From NCBI GenBank assembly GCA_022823185.1, contig JAJDXQ010000010.1, forward strand, positions 62,001 through 126,000: a stretch of DNA of 64,000 nt. The letters run 5' to 3'. Shown in pieces: positions 29,776 through 39,535 of this stretch. The stretch's first letter is position 1; every line of letters begins with the position of its first letter. A program made the position numbers and the translations under genes. This DNA is from Caldilineaceae bacterium (lineage in GTDB: Bacteria; Chloroflexota; Anaerolineae; Caldilineales; Caldilineaceae). The notes beneath the pieces were generated by a model that saw nothing but the letters and a program-made list of their open reading frames with translations, had not been told where the DNA came from and did no database searches.

Positions 29776-29805
29776 TTGCAGATACCCCCGGCGGCGCGGT
29801 ATGAT
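29776..29805 (+). promoter_or_regulatory. Candidate promoter for the second SDR gene
   Basis: TTGCAG (29776-29781), an 18-bp spacer and TATGAT (29800-29805) lie 145 bp before the start at 29951. This suggests the two SDR genes can be transcribed separately. Confidence 0.45.
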
Positions 29806-29950
29806 GTGCCTTGCCGCACACTTATATAGCATTACGGAAGTGTGCGGAACTATCCTTCAGCTTGTTACAAGCAGGCGATTTTTCTCCTCCCGTCTTTCAA
29901 CTTTCCATAAGGAGCGCCTCTCCTTAACGCAGATGGAGCGCTGAATCCCC

Positions 29951-30727
29951 ATGGCAGACCGGGACATGTTCGACCTCACTGGGCGGAACGCGCTCGTCAC
30001 CGGCGGCGGGCGCGGGCTGGGCAAGTCGATGGCGATCGGACTGGCGCAGTACGGCGCCAACATCGCCATCGTCGACATCGACCTGGAAACGGCGCAAAAT
30101 ACAGCCGAAGAGCTCAGGGCGCTGGGCGTGCAGTCACTGGCCCTATACGGTGATGTCCGCAGCGAGGAGGATGCGAAGCGGACAGTGGAGGAGGTCTGCG
30201 AGACGCTGGGCAGCCTCGATATCCTGCTCAACAACGCCGGGATCGCGACGGTAGAACCGGCCGAGACGCTCAGCCTGGCCGACTTCAAGCGCGTCTACGA
30301 TATCGACGTAACGGGCGTGTTTATCTTCTCCAAGGCCGCCTTCGGGCCCATGTCGCGGCAAGGGCGCGGCAACATCATCAACATGGCAAGCATGGCCGGC
30401 ATCAGTGCGCTGGACCCGCAGAAGCACACGCACTATAACTCGGCCAAGGCCGCTGTCATCATGATTACAAAATCGCTGGCCGCGGAGTGGGCGAGCGCCG
30501 GCATTCGCGTCAATGCCCTCGCGCCGGGCTACATGATCACGCCGCCGGTGGTCGAGATGCGGGCGGAGGATCCCGAGCGGTGGGAGCACTGGATGTCCAG
30601 GGTGCCGATGGGCCGCGCCGGCGAACCGCCTGAGCTGCAGGGCGCGATCGTCTATCTGGCGTCCGATGCCTCCAGCTATATGACCGGAAACATCATGGTC
30701 ATCGACGGCGGTTATACCTGCTTGTGA
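29951..30727 (+). CDS. SDR-family oxidoreductase (gluconate/sorbitol dehydrogenase-like)
   Basis: The 258-aa protein has TGGGRGLGKSMAIGLAQYGA (cofactor loop), VDIDLET (NAD-type Asp), LLNNAGIA, INMASMAGISALD with the catalytic Ser, and HYNSAKAAVIMITKSLAAEW with Tyr and Lys. The C-terminal GAIVYLASDASSYMTGNIMV and IDGGYTCL are typical of gluconate 5-dehydrogenase and sorbitol-type SDRs. ATG 29951 has GGAG 12 bp away, a weak site. The neighbouring importer supports action on a transported polyol or sugar acid, but this is inference. Confidence 0.86.
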   Translation: MADRDMFDLTGRNALVTGGGRGLGKSMAIGLAQYGANIAIVDIDLETAQNTAEELRALGVQSLALYGDVRSEEDAKRTVEEVCETLGSLDILLNNAGIATVEPAETLSLADFKRVYDIDVTGVFIFSKAAFGPMSRQGRGNIINMASMAGISALDPQKHTHYNSAKAAVIMITKSLAAEWASAGIRVNALAPGYMITPPVVEMRAEDPERWEHWMSRVPMGRAGEPPELQGAIVYLASDASSYMTGNIMVIDGGYTCL

Positions 30728-30992
30728 GTTGTTCGATGCGCTACCGCTTCACCAGGTGAGCGCGTTGAAGAAAGGGGGTTCACAACATCAGACTGTCCGC
30801 TTGTTCGCAGCGAGGCGGGCGCCCTTTGGGCCGCTCACCATCGTAAGAATTTTGGTTCTGTACAAGGTTGCGCTCTGTCGAGATCAGAAGCACGAGATTC
30901 TTTGAGTTTGTTCGTCTGATTGGCGATTTGCAGTGGCTTTTCACTGGTAAAGTAATCGTGCAGCACGCACAAGATCTGGGAGGATCAGAGCA

Positions 30993-32594
30993 ATGACTCA
31001 GACCAAAGGACGGTATCTTGTATGCATGATCGCGGCATTCGCGGTTCTGCTGGGCGCCTGCCAGCCTGTCGCTACGCCCGCCTCGGACGCCGAAATGTCT
31101 GCCGAGAAGAAGACTCTCGTCTACGCCGCCATCAGAGAGTGGCGCAGCCTGGAAGCGTTTCAGGCCTATGACGAAGTGCAGGCGCCCGGCCTGCGCAATG
31201 TGATCGAGGTGCTGTTGGATCGCGATCCTGTTTCAAACGAGTTGATCCCCGAGCTTGCCACATCCTTCGAGCCGATCGATGAATTGACGTGGCGGTTCAC
31301 GATTCGCGAAGGGGTCGCCTTCCACGACGGCTCGCCTCTGAACGCTGAGGCTGTTGCCTACGCCATCAACCATCAGTGGAGCGAAGAGAACGCCTTTCCG
31401 GTTCGCGGCTTCATGGGGCCACAGATAACGGCCGAGGCCGTGGACGAGTATACTGTCCACGTGATGACGGCCTCCCCGGACCCAATCTTGCCCAACCGCA
31501 TGCATATCCAGGGCGTCTCATCAATGCGACAGCTTCTTGAGGAGCCGGACCAATATCCTCTCGTGCCGGTCGGCACCGGCCCGTACAAGTTCAAAGAGTT
31601 CAGAGCGGGTGACGCGCTCATCCTCGAAGCCAACCATGACTGGTGGGGCCTCGACCCCGCCCAGGGCGCGCGCGGCGCGATCAACTTTGATGAGCTGGTG
31701 TTTCTCTATCGCGCCGAGGATGCCGTTCGGCTGGCGCAGGTGAAGACCGGAGAAGCTCACATTGCCCAGTGGATTTCGGCGGAGAGCTGCCAGGAGGCCG
31801 AAGCCACTGACGGAATCGGCTGCCGCAGCCAGGTCAGTGTCGAGACCCTTTGGATGCGAATGGATCTGGAACCCCCGCGTGAAGGCACGGCCTTTGGCGA
31901 TCAGCGTGTCCGGCTGGCATTCCAACTGGCCGTCGACTACGACACCATCCTCGACACCATTCTGGGCGGCCAGGCCACGATCGCCCGCCAGATGGTCGGC
32001 CCTTCCGCGACCGGTTACAACGAGAATCTGGAGCCGTACGGCTATGACCCGGAGAGAGCCAAGCAGCTTCTGGACGAAGCAGCGGCCGACGGCGTGCCTG
32101 TCTATGAAACCGAGTTCGTGAACGCCAGTCTCAGCGGCTGGTTCGCACGCAGCGAGGAGCTGCACCAAGCCGTGAACGGCTACCTGCAGGAGCTCGGCCT
32201 CAACGTCCTACTGGAGGTGTCGGAGCTTGATCCCTTCCTCGAGAAGGTGGGCGTTCGACCCCCGCCCGGACGCGGCCGATACTTTTACGTCGGACCGCAC
32301 GGGAATGAGCTTTACGACTTTGCCCTTTCACTAGGAGGCCATCTCTCCTGTGGAAGTCCCTTCGCCGCCGGCTGTTTCCCTGAACTCGATGAGCTGGCTG
32401 CAGCTGCCAGTCCGCTGACGGGCGCAGAGCGCGATCAGGCCTTGCAGGATATTGCCCAGCTCGTCCACGATGAGGTCTATGCCGGCGCCGTCGCGCATCT
32501 GGACCTCTCCTATGCCGTCAGTGACTGCCTCAGCTGGGATGTTCCGTTGGGGCATCGGGCGCTGGCCAAGGATATGGACAATACGTGTGATTAA
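30993..32594 (+). CDS. ABC transporter substrate-binding lipoprotein (SBP family 5)
   Basis: The 533-aa extracytoplasmic receptor has an N-terminal signal and lipobox (AVLLGAC, Cys at about residue 23). The family-5 fold is shown by NVIEVLLDRDPVSNELIPEL, WRFTIREGVAFHDGSPLNAE (the Dpp/Opp signature), VPVGTGPYKFKEF and RLAFQLAVDYDTILDTIL. Family-5 receptors carry peptides, but in Chloroflexota and relatives many serve oligosaccharides, so the ligand is open. GGGAGG precedes ATG 30993. It is followed by permease, fused permease-ATPase and ATPase genes, a full importer. Confidence 0.9.
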   Translation: MTQTKGRYLVCMIAAFAVLLGACQPVATPASDAEMSAEKKTLVYAAIREWRSLEAFQAYDEVQAPGLRNVIEVLLDRDPVSNELIPELATSFEPIDELTWRFTIREGVAFHDGSPLNAEAVAYAINHQWSEENAFPVRGFMGPQITAEAVDEYTVHVMTASPDPILPNRMHIQGVSSMRQLLEEPDQYPLVPVGTGPYKFKEFRAGDALILEANHDWWGLDPAQGARGAINFDELVFLYRAEDAVRLAQVKTGEAHIAQWISAESCQEAEATDGIGCRSQVSVETLWMRMDLEPPREGTAFGDQRVRLAFQLAVDYDTILDTILGGQATIARQMVGPSATGYNENLEPYGYDPERAKQLLDEAAADGVPVYETEFVNASLSGWFARSEELHQAVNGYLQELGLNVLLEVSELDPFLEKVGVRPPPGRGRYFYVGPHGNELYDFALSLGGHLSCGSPFAAGCFPELDELAAAASPLTGAERDQALQDIAQLVHDEVYAGAVAHLDLSYAVSDCLSWDVPLGHRALAKDMDNTCD

Positions 32595-32815
32595 ACGCGG
32601 TTTCGGCAATCTGCCCCTCGCTGCCCATTGCAGATCGTCGGGAGCGCAGGTGGATAGTGGCTGAACCAGCTACTTCCACCGTTCACTGCGATTTCCGCCG
32701 AAGCCATCCCCCGGCCCTTGGCGGAGATCAGATCGGGTCAGGACAACGCTCTGGAGACGTATGAGGAGCGTGTACGCGCGAGTAACTCTTCCTTGCCCGC
32801 AAAAGGAGTGTCCAC
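32595..32815. other. Spacer between receptor and permease genes
   Basis: The 221 bp contain no gene and no clear terminator. Receptor and permease are probably still in one transcription unit, with the receptor expressed more highly. Confidence 0.35.
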
Positions 32816-33733
32816 ATGGCCCGCTACGTGGCTCGACGACTTATCCAGTCGCTCCTCGTCCTCGTGGTTGTCCTGACCCTTGTCTTCTTCGCAGGCCGCG
32901 TCATCGGCAATCCGGCAGCTCTTATCCTGGGGCCTGAGGCGCGTGCGGAGGATGTGAAAACGCTTGAGGAACGCTTCGGCTACGACAAGCCGGCGCTTGT
33001 GCAGTTCGGGCGCTATGCACGCGGCGTTGTTTCCGGAGACTTCGGCAACTCATGGTGGCAGAGAAGACCGGCGCTGCCCATGGCGCTGGAACGGCTTCCC
33101 GCCACCCTGCAACTTGCCGCGGTGACCATGTTGTTTGCGTTGCCGCTGGCAATGCTCCTGGGGTCGCTGGCGGCATGGAAACCCGGTTCTCCGATAGACA
33201 AAGGGGTCAACGTGATCTCTTTGACCGGCGCGTCGGCGGTCGACTTCTGGATTGGGTTGATGCTGATTCTCTTCTTCGCCGTTCAGTTGAGATTGCTGCC
33301 CACGTCAGGCTCCGGTTCGTTGAAGTTCATCATCTTGCCGGCCCTGACGTTGTCGCTGAGGCCGCTGGGCCGGGTCGCGCAGGTCACGCGCAGCGCCATG
33401 TTGGATCAACTGAGCAGACCTTACATCAAGACCGCACGCGCGAAGGGATACAGAGAAAGCAAAATCGTATTAGGTCAGGCCCTCAAGAATGCCTTCATTC
33501 CAATTATCACCCTGTCAGGCGACGAAGCGATCTCCACACTCAACGGCGCGGTGGTCGTTGAGACCGTCTTCGCCTGGCCCGGCTTAGGGCTTCTGATCGT
33601 TTCGGCTGTGACAAACCGGGATCTGCCGCTCATCGAGGCATTGGTCTTTGTCGTGGCGATTATGATTATCGTCACAAATCTCCTGGTTGACCTCACCTAT
33701 TCGTATCTGGATCCAAGGGTGCGCTACGGCTAG
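32816..33733 (+). CDS. ABC transporter permease, DppB/OppB family
   Basis: The 305-aa integral membrane protein starts MARYVARRLIQSLLVLVVVL, the usual first helix with basic N-terminus, and has about six TM segments. The cytoplasmic EAA-like loop reads YIKTARAKGYRESKIVLGQALKNA (split near residues 200-225), which docks on the ATPase. It forms the channel with the permease half of the next protein. ATG 32816 has AAAAGGAG upstream. It lies 12 bp before the next gene. Confidence 0.92.
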   Translation: MARYVARRLIQSLLVLVVVLTLVFFAGRVIGNPAALILGPEARAEDVKTLEERFGYDKPALVQFGRYARGVVSGDFGNSWWQRRPALPMALERLPATLQLAAVTMLFALPLAMLLGSLAAWKPGSPIDKGVNVISLTGASAVDFWIGLMLILFFAVQLRLLPTSGSGSLKFIILPALTLSLRPLGRVAQVTRSAMLDQLSRPYIKTARAKGYRESKIVLGQALKNAFIPIITLSGDEAISTLNGAVVVETVFAWPGLGLLIVSAVTNRDLPLIEALVFVVAIMIIVTNLLVDLTYSYLDPRVRYG

Positions 33734-33745
33734 AAAAGGAGACGT

Positions 33746-35791
33746 GTGCCCGCTCCACATCAGATGACCGCCGGCGACCGGCCAGCGGCGCGAGATTCAG
33801 GCGAGCCTGCGCGCAACGTAACCGTCCGAAGGTTGCTGCGCGCGCTTTGGCGGGACAAGCTGATGCTCTTCCCGCTGTTATTTCTTGTTGCGCTGATCGC
33901 GGCAGCGGTGGGAGCCGATCTCATCGCCCCGCACGACCCGTTCGACCAGAACTTGCGCTCGCGCAACGCTCCGCCTATGGCTTCGACCACGTCCGAGACA
34001 TCGAGTTTCCCCTATCTGCTCGGCGCCGACCCGCTAGGACGCGACCTGTTCAGCCGCCTGATTTATGGCGCGCGCGTCTCGCTCGCGGTCGGTCTGTCGA
34101 GCGTACTGGCTTCGGGCACGCTTGGAGTCCTGTTGGGATTGATGGCGGGCTACCATCGCGGCTGGCTGGACGACGTCGTCATGCGCGGTGTGGACGTACT
34201 GATGGGCATACCGGGTCTGCTGCTGGCGCTTTTTATCCTCTTCCTGGTCGGCACCGGCTTTTGGAACCTGGTTATCGTATTCGCAGTGACGCGCTGGATG
34301 ATCTATGCACGCGTGACGCGCGGCCTGACGCTCTCATTTCGCGAGCAGCCGTTCGTGGAAGGCGCGCAGACGATCGGCTGTAGTGACAGCCGCATCATCT
34401 TTCGACATATCCTGCCCAATCTGGCATCGCCAATTCTGGTGTTGGCGACGCTTGAGATCGCTATCGTGATCCTCGCCGAGGCCGGTTTGAGTTTTCTGGG
34501 TATGGGGATCCAGCCGCCTGCGCCCACGTGGGGCCGCATGGTCGCCGAAGGCCGCGATTACATCACAAGTGCATGGTGGCTGATCACCTTTCCCGGCCTC
34601 GCAATCCTGCTTACGGCGTTGTCTCTCAATCTCACGGCGGCGTGGTTGCGCATGATCAGCGACCCTGTGCAGCGCTGGCGGTGGTTTATAGGACGACCTG
34701 CGTCGCGCCGTGAAGCGGACACTGAGCTCGCCTTGGCGTTTAGCGAGCCGCGGAGCCGCCGCGCAGACACAGAGCGCTCCGAACCGGCGCATCGACCGGC
34801 GGCCAACGGAGATCATTTGCTCGAGGTTATCGACCTGCGGGTCAATTTCCGCACGCCCGACGGCCTTCTCAATGCCGTGAACGGGATCAGTTACACGCTG
34901 AACCGGGGCCAAACACTGGCCATTCTGGGCGAATCAGGCTCAGGCAAGACGGTGAGCGCCGAAGCTGTTATGGGTATTCTCGATAGCCCGCCCGCGTTCG
35001 TGACCGGTGGATCGGTTCTCTTCGACGGCGTCGACCTGCTGCAGGTCAGCCCTTCGGAACGGCGACGGCTCTGCGGCGAGAGGATCGCCATGATCTTCCA
35101 AGATCCTTTGACCGCTCTGAACCCGGCCTACACCGTCGGCTCCCAGATTGCCGGGATGTTCCAGGAGCATCGCGGGACATCGAAACGTGAAGCGACTGCC
35201 AAAGCAGTTGAACTGATGGATCGGGTGCGTATTCCATCTGCCCGCGAACGAGCGCATGACTATCCGCACCAGTTTTCAGGCGGTATGCGGCAACGGGTGA
35301 TGATCGCCGCGGCCATTGCATTGGACCCCGATCTGCTCATCGCGGATGAGCCTACGACCGCCCTTGATGTCACGGTTCAGGCGCAGATCATGGAGTTGCT
35401 GGCCGAGCTCCAGTCGGAGACGGGCATGGGCTTGATCCTCATCACGCATGATTTGGGCGTGGTGGCAGACGTCGCCGACAACGTGGCTGTGATGTATGCT
35501 GGCAAAATTGTGGAAACCGGTCCGATCGAGGACATCTACAGCTGTCCGGCGCATCCCTACACCAAAGGGCTTTTGGAATCGGCGCCGCGGGTGGATCGGA
35601 AGATGGATTCGCTGCGACAGATCAGCGGAGCGCCGCCCAACATGCGCTTCATTCCGTCGGGCTGCCCTTTCCATCCGCGCTGCGCGTATGTGGTTGACCG
35701 CTGCTCGGTCGAACCGCCGCCACTTTATGAAGTCCAGCCTGAACGCAGCGCCTCATGCCATCGATTTGAGGATGTCATGTATGTCAACTGA
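33746..35791 (+). CDS. Fused ABC permease-ATPase (DppC-DppD fusion)
   Basis: This 681-aa chain joins two usually separate subunits. Residues about 30-310 are a DppC-type permease: [39 protein letters not shown] loop [20 protein letters not shown]. After a polar linker, residues about 355-680 are a DppD-type ATPase: Walker [13 protein letters not shown]-loop [13 protein letters not shown], signature FSGGMRQRV, Walker [13 protein letters not shown], and the oligo_HPY tail [15 protein letters not shown]. Similar fusions exist in other bacteria. GTG 33746 has AAAAGGAG upstream. The stop codon lies inside the next gene, which begins at 35781. Confidence 0.9.
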   Translation: MPAPHQMTAGDRPAARDSGEPARNVTVRRLLRALWRDKLMLFPLLFLVALIAAAVGADLIAPHDPFDQNLRSRNAPPMASTTSETSSFPYLLGADPLGRDLFSRLIYGARVSLAVGLSSVLASGTLGVLLGLMAGYHRGWLDDVVMRGVDVLMGIPGLLLALFILFLVGTGFWNLVIVFAVTRWMIYARVTRGLTLSFREQPFVEGAQTIGCSDSRIIFRHILPNLASPILVLATLEIAIVILAEAGLSFLGMGIQPPAPTWGRMVAEGRDYITSAWWLITFPGLAILLTALSLNLTAAWLRMISDPVQRWRWFIGRPASRREADTELALAFSEPRSRRADTERSEPAHRPAANGDHLLEVIDLRVNFRTPDGLLNAVNGISYTLNRGQTLAILGESGSGKTVSAEAVMGILDSPPAFVTGGSVLFDGVDLLQVSPSERRRLCGERIAMIFQDPLTALNPAYTVGSQIAGMFQEHRGTSKREATAKAVELMDRVRIPSARERAHDYPHQFSGGMRQRVMIAAAIALDPDLLIADEPTTALDVTVQAQIMELLAELQSETGMGLILITHDLGVVADVADNVAVMYAGKIVETGPIEDIYSCPAHPYTKGLLESAPRVDRKMDSLRQISGAPPNMRFIPSGCPFHPRCAYVVDRCSVEPPPLYEVQPERSASCHRFEDVMYVN

Positions 35792-36887
35792 CAGCATGGG
35801 CCGCCGAGCCGACAACCGCAGAACCGAAAAAGAACGGGGAGGCGAATCAGGGACGCACACCGGGCCTCTCGGGGCGGCGGAGCCTTTGCTCAGGGTCAAA
35901 GACCTCGTAAAGTATTATCCAACGGAGCGGAAGGGATTTTTGGGCGCTCGACGTGGAGCGATCAAGGCGGTTGACGGTGTAAGCTTCGACTTGCGCCGAG
36001 GCGAGACGCTCGGGCTGGTTGGTGAAACGGGTTGCGGGAAATCCACAATTGCCAGAACGTTAATGCGTCTGGAGGAACCGACCAGCGGCGCAGCGTACTT
36101 CAAAGGACGCGATCTTTTTACCCTGTCGAAAGCGTCGGTACAGGCCCTGCGACGCGAGATCCAGATGGTTTTCCAGGACCCCTTCGCGTCGCTGAACCCG
36201 CGCATGGAAGTGGGCCAGATTATCGCCGAGCCGTGGGTCGTACACCCTGGCATCGTGCCGAGGGAAGAGCAGAGAGAGCGAGTCAGCGCCCTGCTCGAGC
36301 GTGTCGGGTTGCTGGCAACGGATGCCCACCGCTATCCACATGAGTTTTCGGGTGGGCAGCGCCAGCGTATCGGGATCGCCCGGGCCCTGGCCTTACAACC
36401 GGAACTGATTATCTGCGATGAACCCGTCTCCGCGCTTGACGTCTCGGTGCAGGCGCAGGTGATAAACCTGCTGGCGGAACTCCAGGCCGAACTGGGGCTG
36501 TCCTACATCTTTATTGCCCACGATCTAGCCGTTGTGCGACAGATCTCCGATCGCGTCGCGGTCATGCATCTGGGCCGGATTGTAGAGGTCGGCGGCGAGG
36601 ATGAAATCTACGCGCGGCCAACTCATCCCTACACGCAGGCCCTGCTCTCGGCGGCGCCGGCGCCGGACCCGGTGGGCCGTAAAGAGAGGAAGCGCATTGT
36701 GCTGGAGGGGGAGCTGCCAAGTCCTGTGAATCCTCCTTCGGGTTGCACGTTTCGAACCCGCTGCTGGAAGGCCGAGGCGATCTGCAGCCAGGATCGTCCC
36801 CAGCTCATTGATCGATTTAATCATGGCCACCCGAGCGCCTGCCACTTCGCCGAACTGCAGATTTTGCCGGCAGCGGGAATTGCCTGA
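35781..36887 (+). CDS. ABC transporter ATP-binding protein, DppF/OppF family
   Basis: The 368-aa ATPase has Walker [13 protein letters not shown], the Q-loop [13 protein letters not shown], signature [15 protein letters not shown], Walker [15 protein letters not shown] and the H-loop HDLAVV. The C-terminus carries the oligo_HPY region [15 protein letters not shown]. It pairs with the ATPase half of the preceding fusion to drive import. The first 35 residues are polar and variable. ATG 35781 overlaps the previous gene by 11 bp, suggesting coupled translation. It is the last core gene of importer 1. Confidence 0.92.
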   Translation: MSTDSMGRRADNRRTEKERGGESGTHTGPLGAAEPLLRVKDLVKYYPTERKGFLGARRGAIKAVDGVSFDLRRGETLGLVGETGCGKSTIARTLMRLEEPTSGAAYFKGRDLFTLSKASVQALRREIQMVFQDPFASLNPRMEVGQIIAEPWVVHPGIVPREEQRERVSALLERVGLLATDAHRYPHEFSGGQRQRIGIARALALQPELIICDEPVSALDVSVQAQVINLLAELQAELGLSYIFIAHDLAVVRQISDRVAVMHLGRIVEVGGEDEIYARPTHPYTQALLSAAPAPDPVGRKERKRIVLEGELPSPVNPPSGCTFRTRCWKAEAICSQDRPQLIDRFNHGHPSACHFAELQILPAAGIA

Positions 36888-36944
36888 CGCAAACGCCGGC
36901 GGTCAGTGGTGGGGCTATCCAGCGTTCACTATCAAGAGGAGTTG

Positions 36945-37886
36945 ATGCAGATAAAGATTGGCGCCCTGCTCTGGGCTCAGCATACCGACTGGCCGGCCTT
37001 GCGGGATGCCGCGATCGCGGCCGACCGGGCCGGGTTCGATTCTCTCTGGGTATCGGACCATCTTCTCTGCCCGGTCGGCTCGTGGCGCAATCCCGTTTAC
37101 GAAGCCTGGACTACGCTTGCCGCCCTGGGCGCGTTGACCGAGCGGGCTACGATCGGCACGCTGGTGGGCGCGATCACCTTTCGTAATCCCGGCCTGGTGG
37201 CAAAGCTGGCAGCGACGGTTGATCATATCACCGGGGGACGGGCGGTGTTGGGTTTGGGCGGGGCCTGGCTTGCGCGCGAGCATCACATGCACGGGATCGA
37301 CTTCGGGACGGGCGCGGGAGAGCGACTGGACAGGCTCCACGAAGCCGTCCCGCTCATTCGCCGCCTGCTCGACGGCGAGACGGTGACCCACAGCGGCCGT
37401 TTCTATACGCTGGAGGAGGCCGAGCAAACCCCGCGGCCGTTGCAGAGCCGCCTGCCGATTCTGATCGGGGGGCAGGGCCGGCGCAAGACGCTGCGCACAG
37501 TCGCCATGTACGCCGACATGTGGCACACACAGCACGGCTCGCTGGAAAAGATACAGGCCAGTGATGCGGTGTTGCGCGCGCACTGCGCAGCTGTGGGCCG
37601 CGATCCAGCCACGATTGAGCGGCTGGCGAGCAAATGGGTCACCATTCGAGACGACCCGGACGAAGCCCTGCAGGAACTGGAGGCGTCGCTACGCCACCAT
37701 GGACTGGAGGGATACGAGCCAGCGATCCTGGCGGCGGGAACGCCGGCCGCGGTTGCCCAGGCTTTACAGGCTCATATTGACGCCGGATTTACCCACCTGC
37801 TATTCAGCTTACGCGCGCCGTTTGACCACGAAACGATCGAGCGGATGCCGGAGGCGCGGCGTCTGCTGACAGGGACTGGGAAATGA
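36945..37886 (+). CDS. LLM-class flavin/F420-dependent oxidoreductase
   Basis: The 313-aa luciferase-like TIM barrel shows IGALLWAQHTDWPALRDAAI, FDSLWVSDHLLCPVG, ERATIGTLVGAITFRNPGLV, LGLGGAWLAREHHMHGIDFG and RLPILIGGQGRRKTLRTVAM. The family uses F420 or FMN to oxidise alcohols, sugars or xenobiotics. The DHL and GGAWxxxEH motifs favour the F420-type subgroup. ATG 36945 follows AAGAGGAG. It sits just after importer 1 and before a cupin and a Gfo/Idh/MocA gene, likely one catabolic operon. The substrate is unknown. Confidence 0.85.
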   Translation: MQIKIGALLWAQHTDWPALRDAAIAADRAGFDSLWVSDHLLCPVGSWRNPVYEAWTTLAALGALTERATIGTLVGAITFRNPGLVAKLAATVDHITGGRAVLGLGGAWLAREHHMHGIDFGTGAGERLDRLHEAVPLIRRLLDGETVTHSGRFYTLEEAEQTPRPLQSRLPILIGGQGRRKTLRTVAMYADMWHTQHGSLEKIQASDAVLRAHCAAVGRDPATIERLASKWVTIRDDPDEALQELEASLRHHGLEGYEPAILAAGTPAAVAQALQAHIDAGFTHLLFSLRAPFDHETIERMPEARRLLTGTGK

Positions 37887-37961
37887 CGACTGCTAGCCAG
37901 AGATTCATCATTCAAGCTGCGGACCACCCAACACAGGAACCATGAAAGGAGAAAGTCTACC

Positions 37962-38381
37962 ATGGCAGACGGAATGAGGTACGTATTCAAGGTAACCGAT
38001 GTTCCCCTGATCCAGTCGCCTGACGGCACGATGCAGGACAGCGTCATGATCACCGAGGACACGTGCGGATCGGACCAGTACACGGCCGGTCTGTTCTGGG
38101 TGCGCCCGGGCACGCACGGGCACTCCGACGTGCATCCGGGGCAGGATGAGGTCTACTACATCATTTCAGGGCGCGGCATCCTGCACCTGGAAGGGGTGGA
38201 ACATCGGATGGAGGCGGGTGATGTGGTCTTCGTGCCCAAAGGTCACGAACACTCTGTCTCCAACGACGGTGACGAGGTGCTCAGCCTCTTCTGGGCGATT
38301 GGCGAAGCCTGGAGCAAGCTGCCGGAGATCCGGGACGAACTCAGCACGTGGCCGGAGATCCCGGCGGACCAGAATTGGTAA
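37962..38381 (+). CDS. Single-domain cupin protein
   Basis: The 139-aa beta-barrel has cupin motif 1, PGTHGHSDVHPGQDEVYYII then SGRG, with His, His, and Glu ligands. Motif 2 is GDVVFVPKGHEHSVSNDGDE, with the last His. Such small metal-binding cupins act as isomerases, lyases or dioxygenases on sugars and small acids, or as sensors. ATG 37962 has GAAAGGAGAAAG upstream. Placed between the LLM oxidoreductase and Gfo/Idh/MocA genes, it probably works on the same imported compound. Confidence 0.85.
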   Translation: MADGMRYVFKVTDVPLIQSPDGTMQDSVMITEDTCGSDQYTAGLFWVRPGTHGHSDVHPGQDEVYYIISGRGILHLEGVEHRMEAGDVVFVPKGHEHSVSNDGDEVLSLFWAIGEAWSKLPEIRDELSTWPEIPADQNW

Positions 38382-38451
38382 GCGGCGGTTGGTAATCGGC
38401 CGTCGATAGCGGGTAGGTCTTACACCGGCAAACAGCGACTGGGGTTGGAAG

Positions 38452-39486
38452 ATGGTCCGATTCTGCATCTTCGGCGCCGGCCAGATGGGAAACCGCCATG
38501 CACGTACACTGGCGGAACATCCGAAAGCGGAAGTACACAGCGTCTGCGATCTTCTGCCGGACGCTGCGGCCGACCTGGCCGGCCGTCTCGGCGCCATAGC
38601 CGTATCCGACCGGGAGACCGCACTGGCCGACGCGGCGGTGGACGCGGTGGTCATCACCACGCCGGCAAGCTCGCATGCGGAGCTGGTGGTCGCGGCCGCA
38701 CGCGCCGGCAAGGCGATCTTCTGCGAAAAGCCGCTGGCGGAAGACATCCCCACCGCGCGCGCGGCGGTCGAAGAGGTCAGAAAAGCGGGCGTGTCGAGTT
38801 TCATGGGCTTCATGAAACGGTTCGAGCCAAGCCACCTGGCCTTGATTCAGGCGGTGAAGGCCGGTGAAATCGGTGACGTCGAGCTGGTGCTGCTGACCAA
38901 CCGCGATCCGAAAGTGACGCTGCTCGAACTCAGCCAGCAGACACATCACACGGCGCCCTACACGCTGCTGCGTGAATCGACGGTGCATGACTTCGATCTG
39001 GCGCGCGCTTTGCTGGACGATGAACCGGTGGAGGTCTATGTGGCGGCCTCGAGCCTGGTGGAGCCGGAACTTGGCAGATTGGGCGAGGTCGACGCTGCCA
39101 TGACGACGCTCAAGACCGGCCGCGGGGCACTCTGCCACATCAACAATATCTGGCGCACGACCTACGGTTATGACCAGCGGCTGGAAGTGCATGGCGTTAA
39201 GGGGATGCTGCGGGCGGAGAACCGGCCGGAAACCAGCCTGGTGCGCTACACGGCCGCCGGCGCGCTGCACGACAGGCTGCACTCCGGTCCCCCCGAAGGT
39301 TCACAGTTCTACCTGCACAAGTATGCGGCAGCCTATCCCGCCGAGATGAACCACTTCGTCGAGTCGCTGGAAGAGGGCAGGCGGCCCATGATCAGTGTGG
39401 AAGACGGCTATCGTTCACAACTCCTGGTCGAGGCAGCAGTGGAATCATTGAAGACAAATCGTCCCGTGCAGGTCGCGGAACGGTAA
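38452..39486 (+). CDS. Gfo/Idh/MocA-family oxidoreductase
   Basis: The 344-aa NAD(P)-dependent sugar or inositol dehydrogenase type protein has the N-terminal Rossmann motif FGAGQMGNRHARTL. The conserved catalytic segment FCEKPLAEDIPTARAAVEEV carries EKP. The C-terminal domain has GFMKRFEPSHLALIQAVKAG, HDFDLARALLDDEPVEVYVA and a closing EDGYRSQLLVEAAVESLKT. Relatives oxidise myo-inositol, glucose or other sugars at one carbon. ATG 38452 follows TTGGAAG. The His of HDFD aligns with the family's active-site HxxD. Confidence 0.9.
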   Translation: MVRFCIFGAGQMGNRHARTLAEHPKAEVHSVCDLLPDAAADLAGRLGAIAVSDRETALADAAVDAVVITTPASSHAELVVAAARAGKAIFCEKPLAEDIPTARAAVEEVRKAGVSSFMGFMKRFEPSHLALIQAVKAGEIGDVELVLLTNRDPKVTLLELSQQTHHTAPYTLLRESTVHDFDLARALLDDEPVEVYVAASSLVEPELGRLGEVDAAMTTLKTGRGALCHINNIWRTTYGYDQRLEVHGVKGMLRAENRPETSLVRYTAAGALHDRLHSGPPEGSQFYLHKYAAAYPAEMNHFVESLEEGRRPMISVEDGYRSQLLVEAAVESLKTNRPVQVAER

Positions 39487-39535
39487 CTACTGGCCAACCA
39501 TTTATCAGAAGGTTATTCAAGGAGGAGTCGGACAA

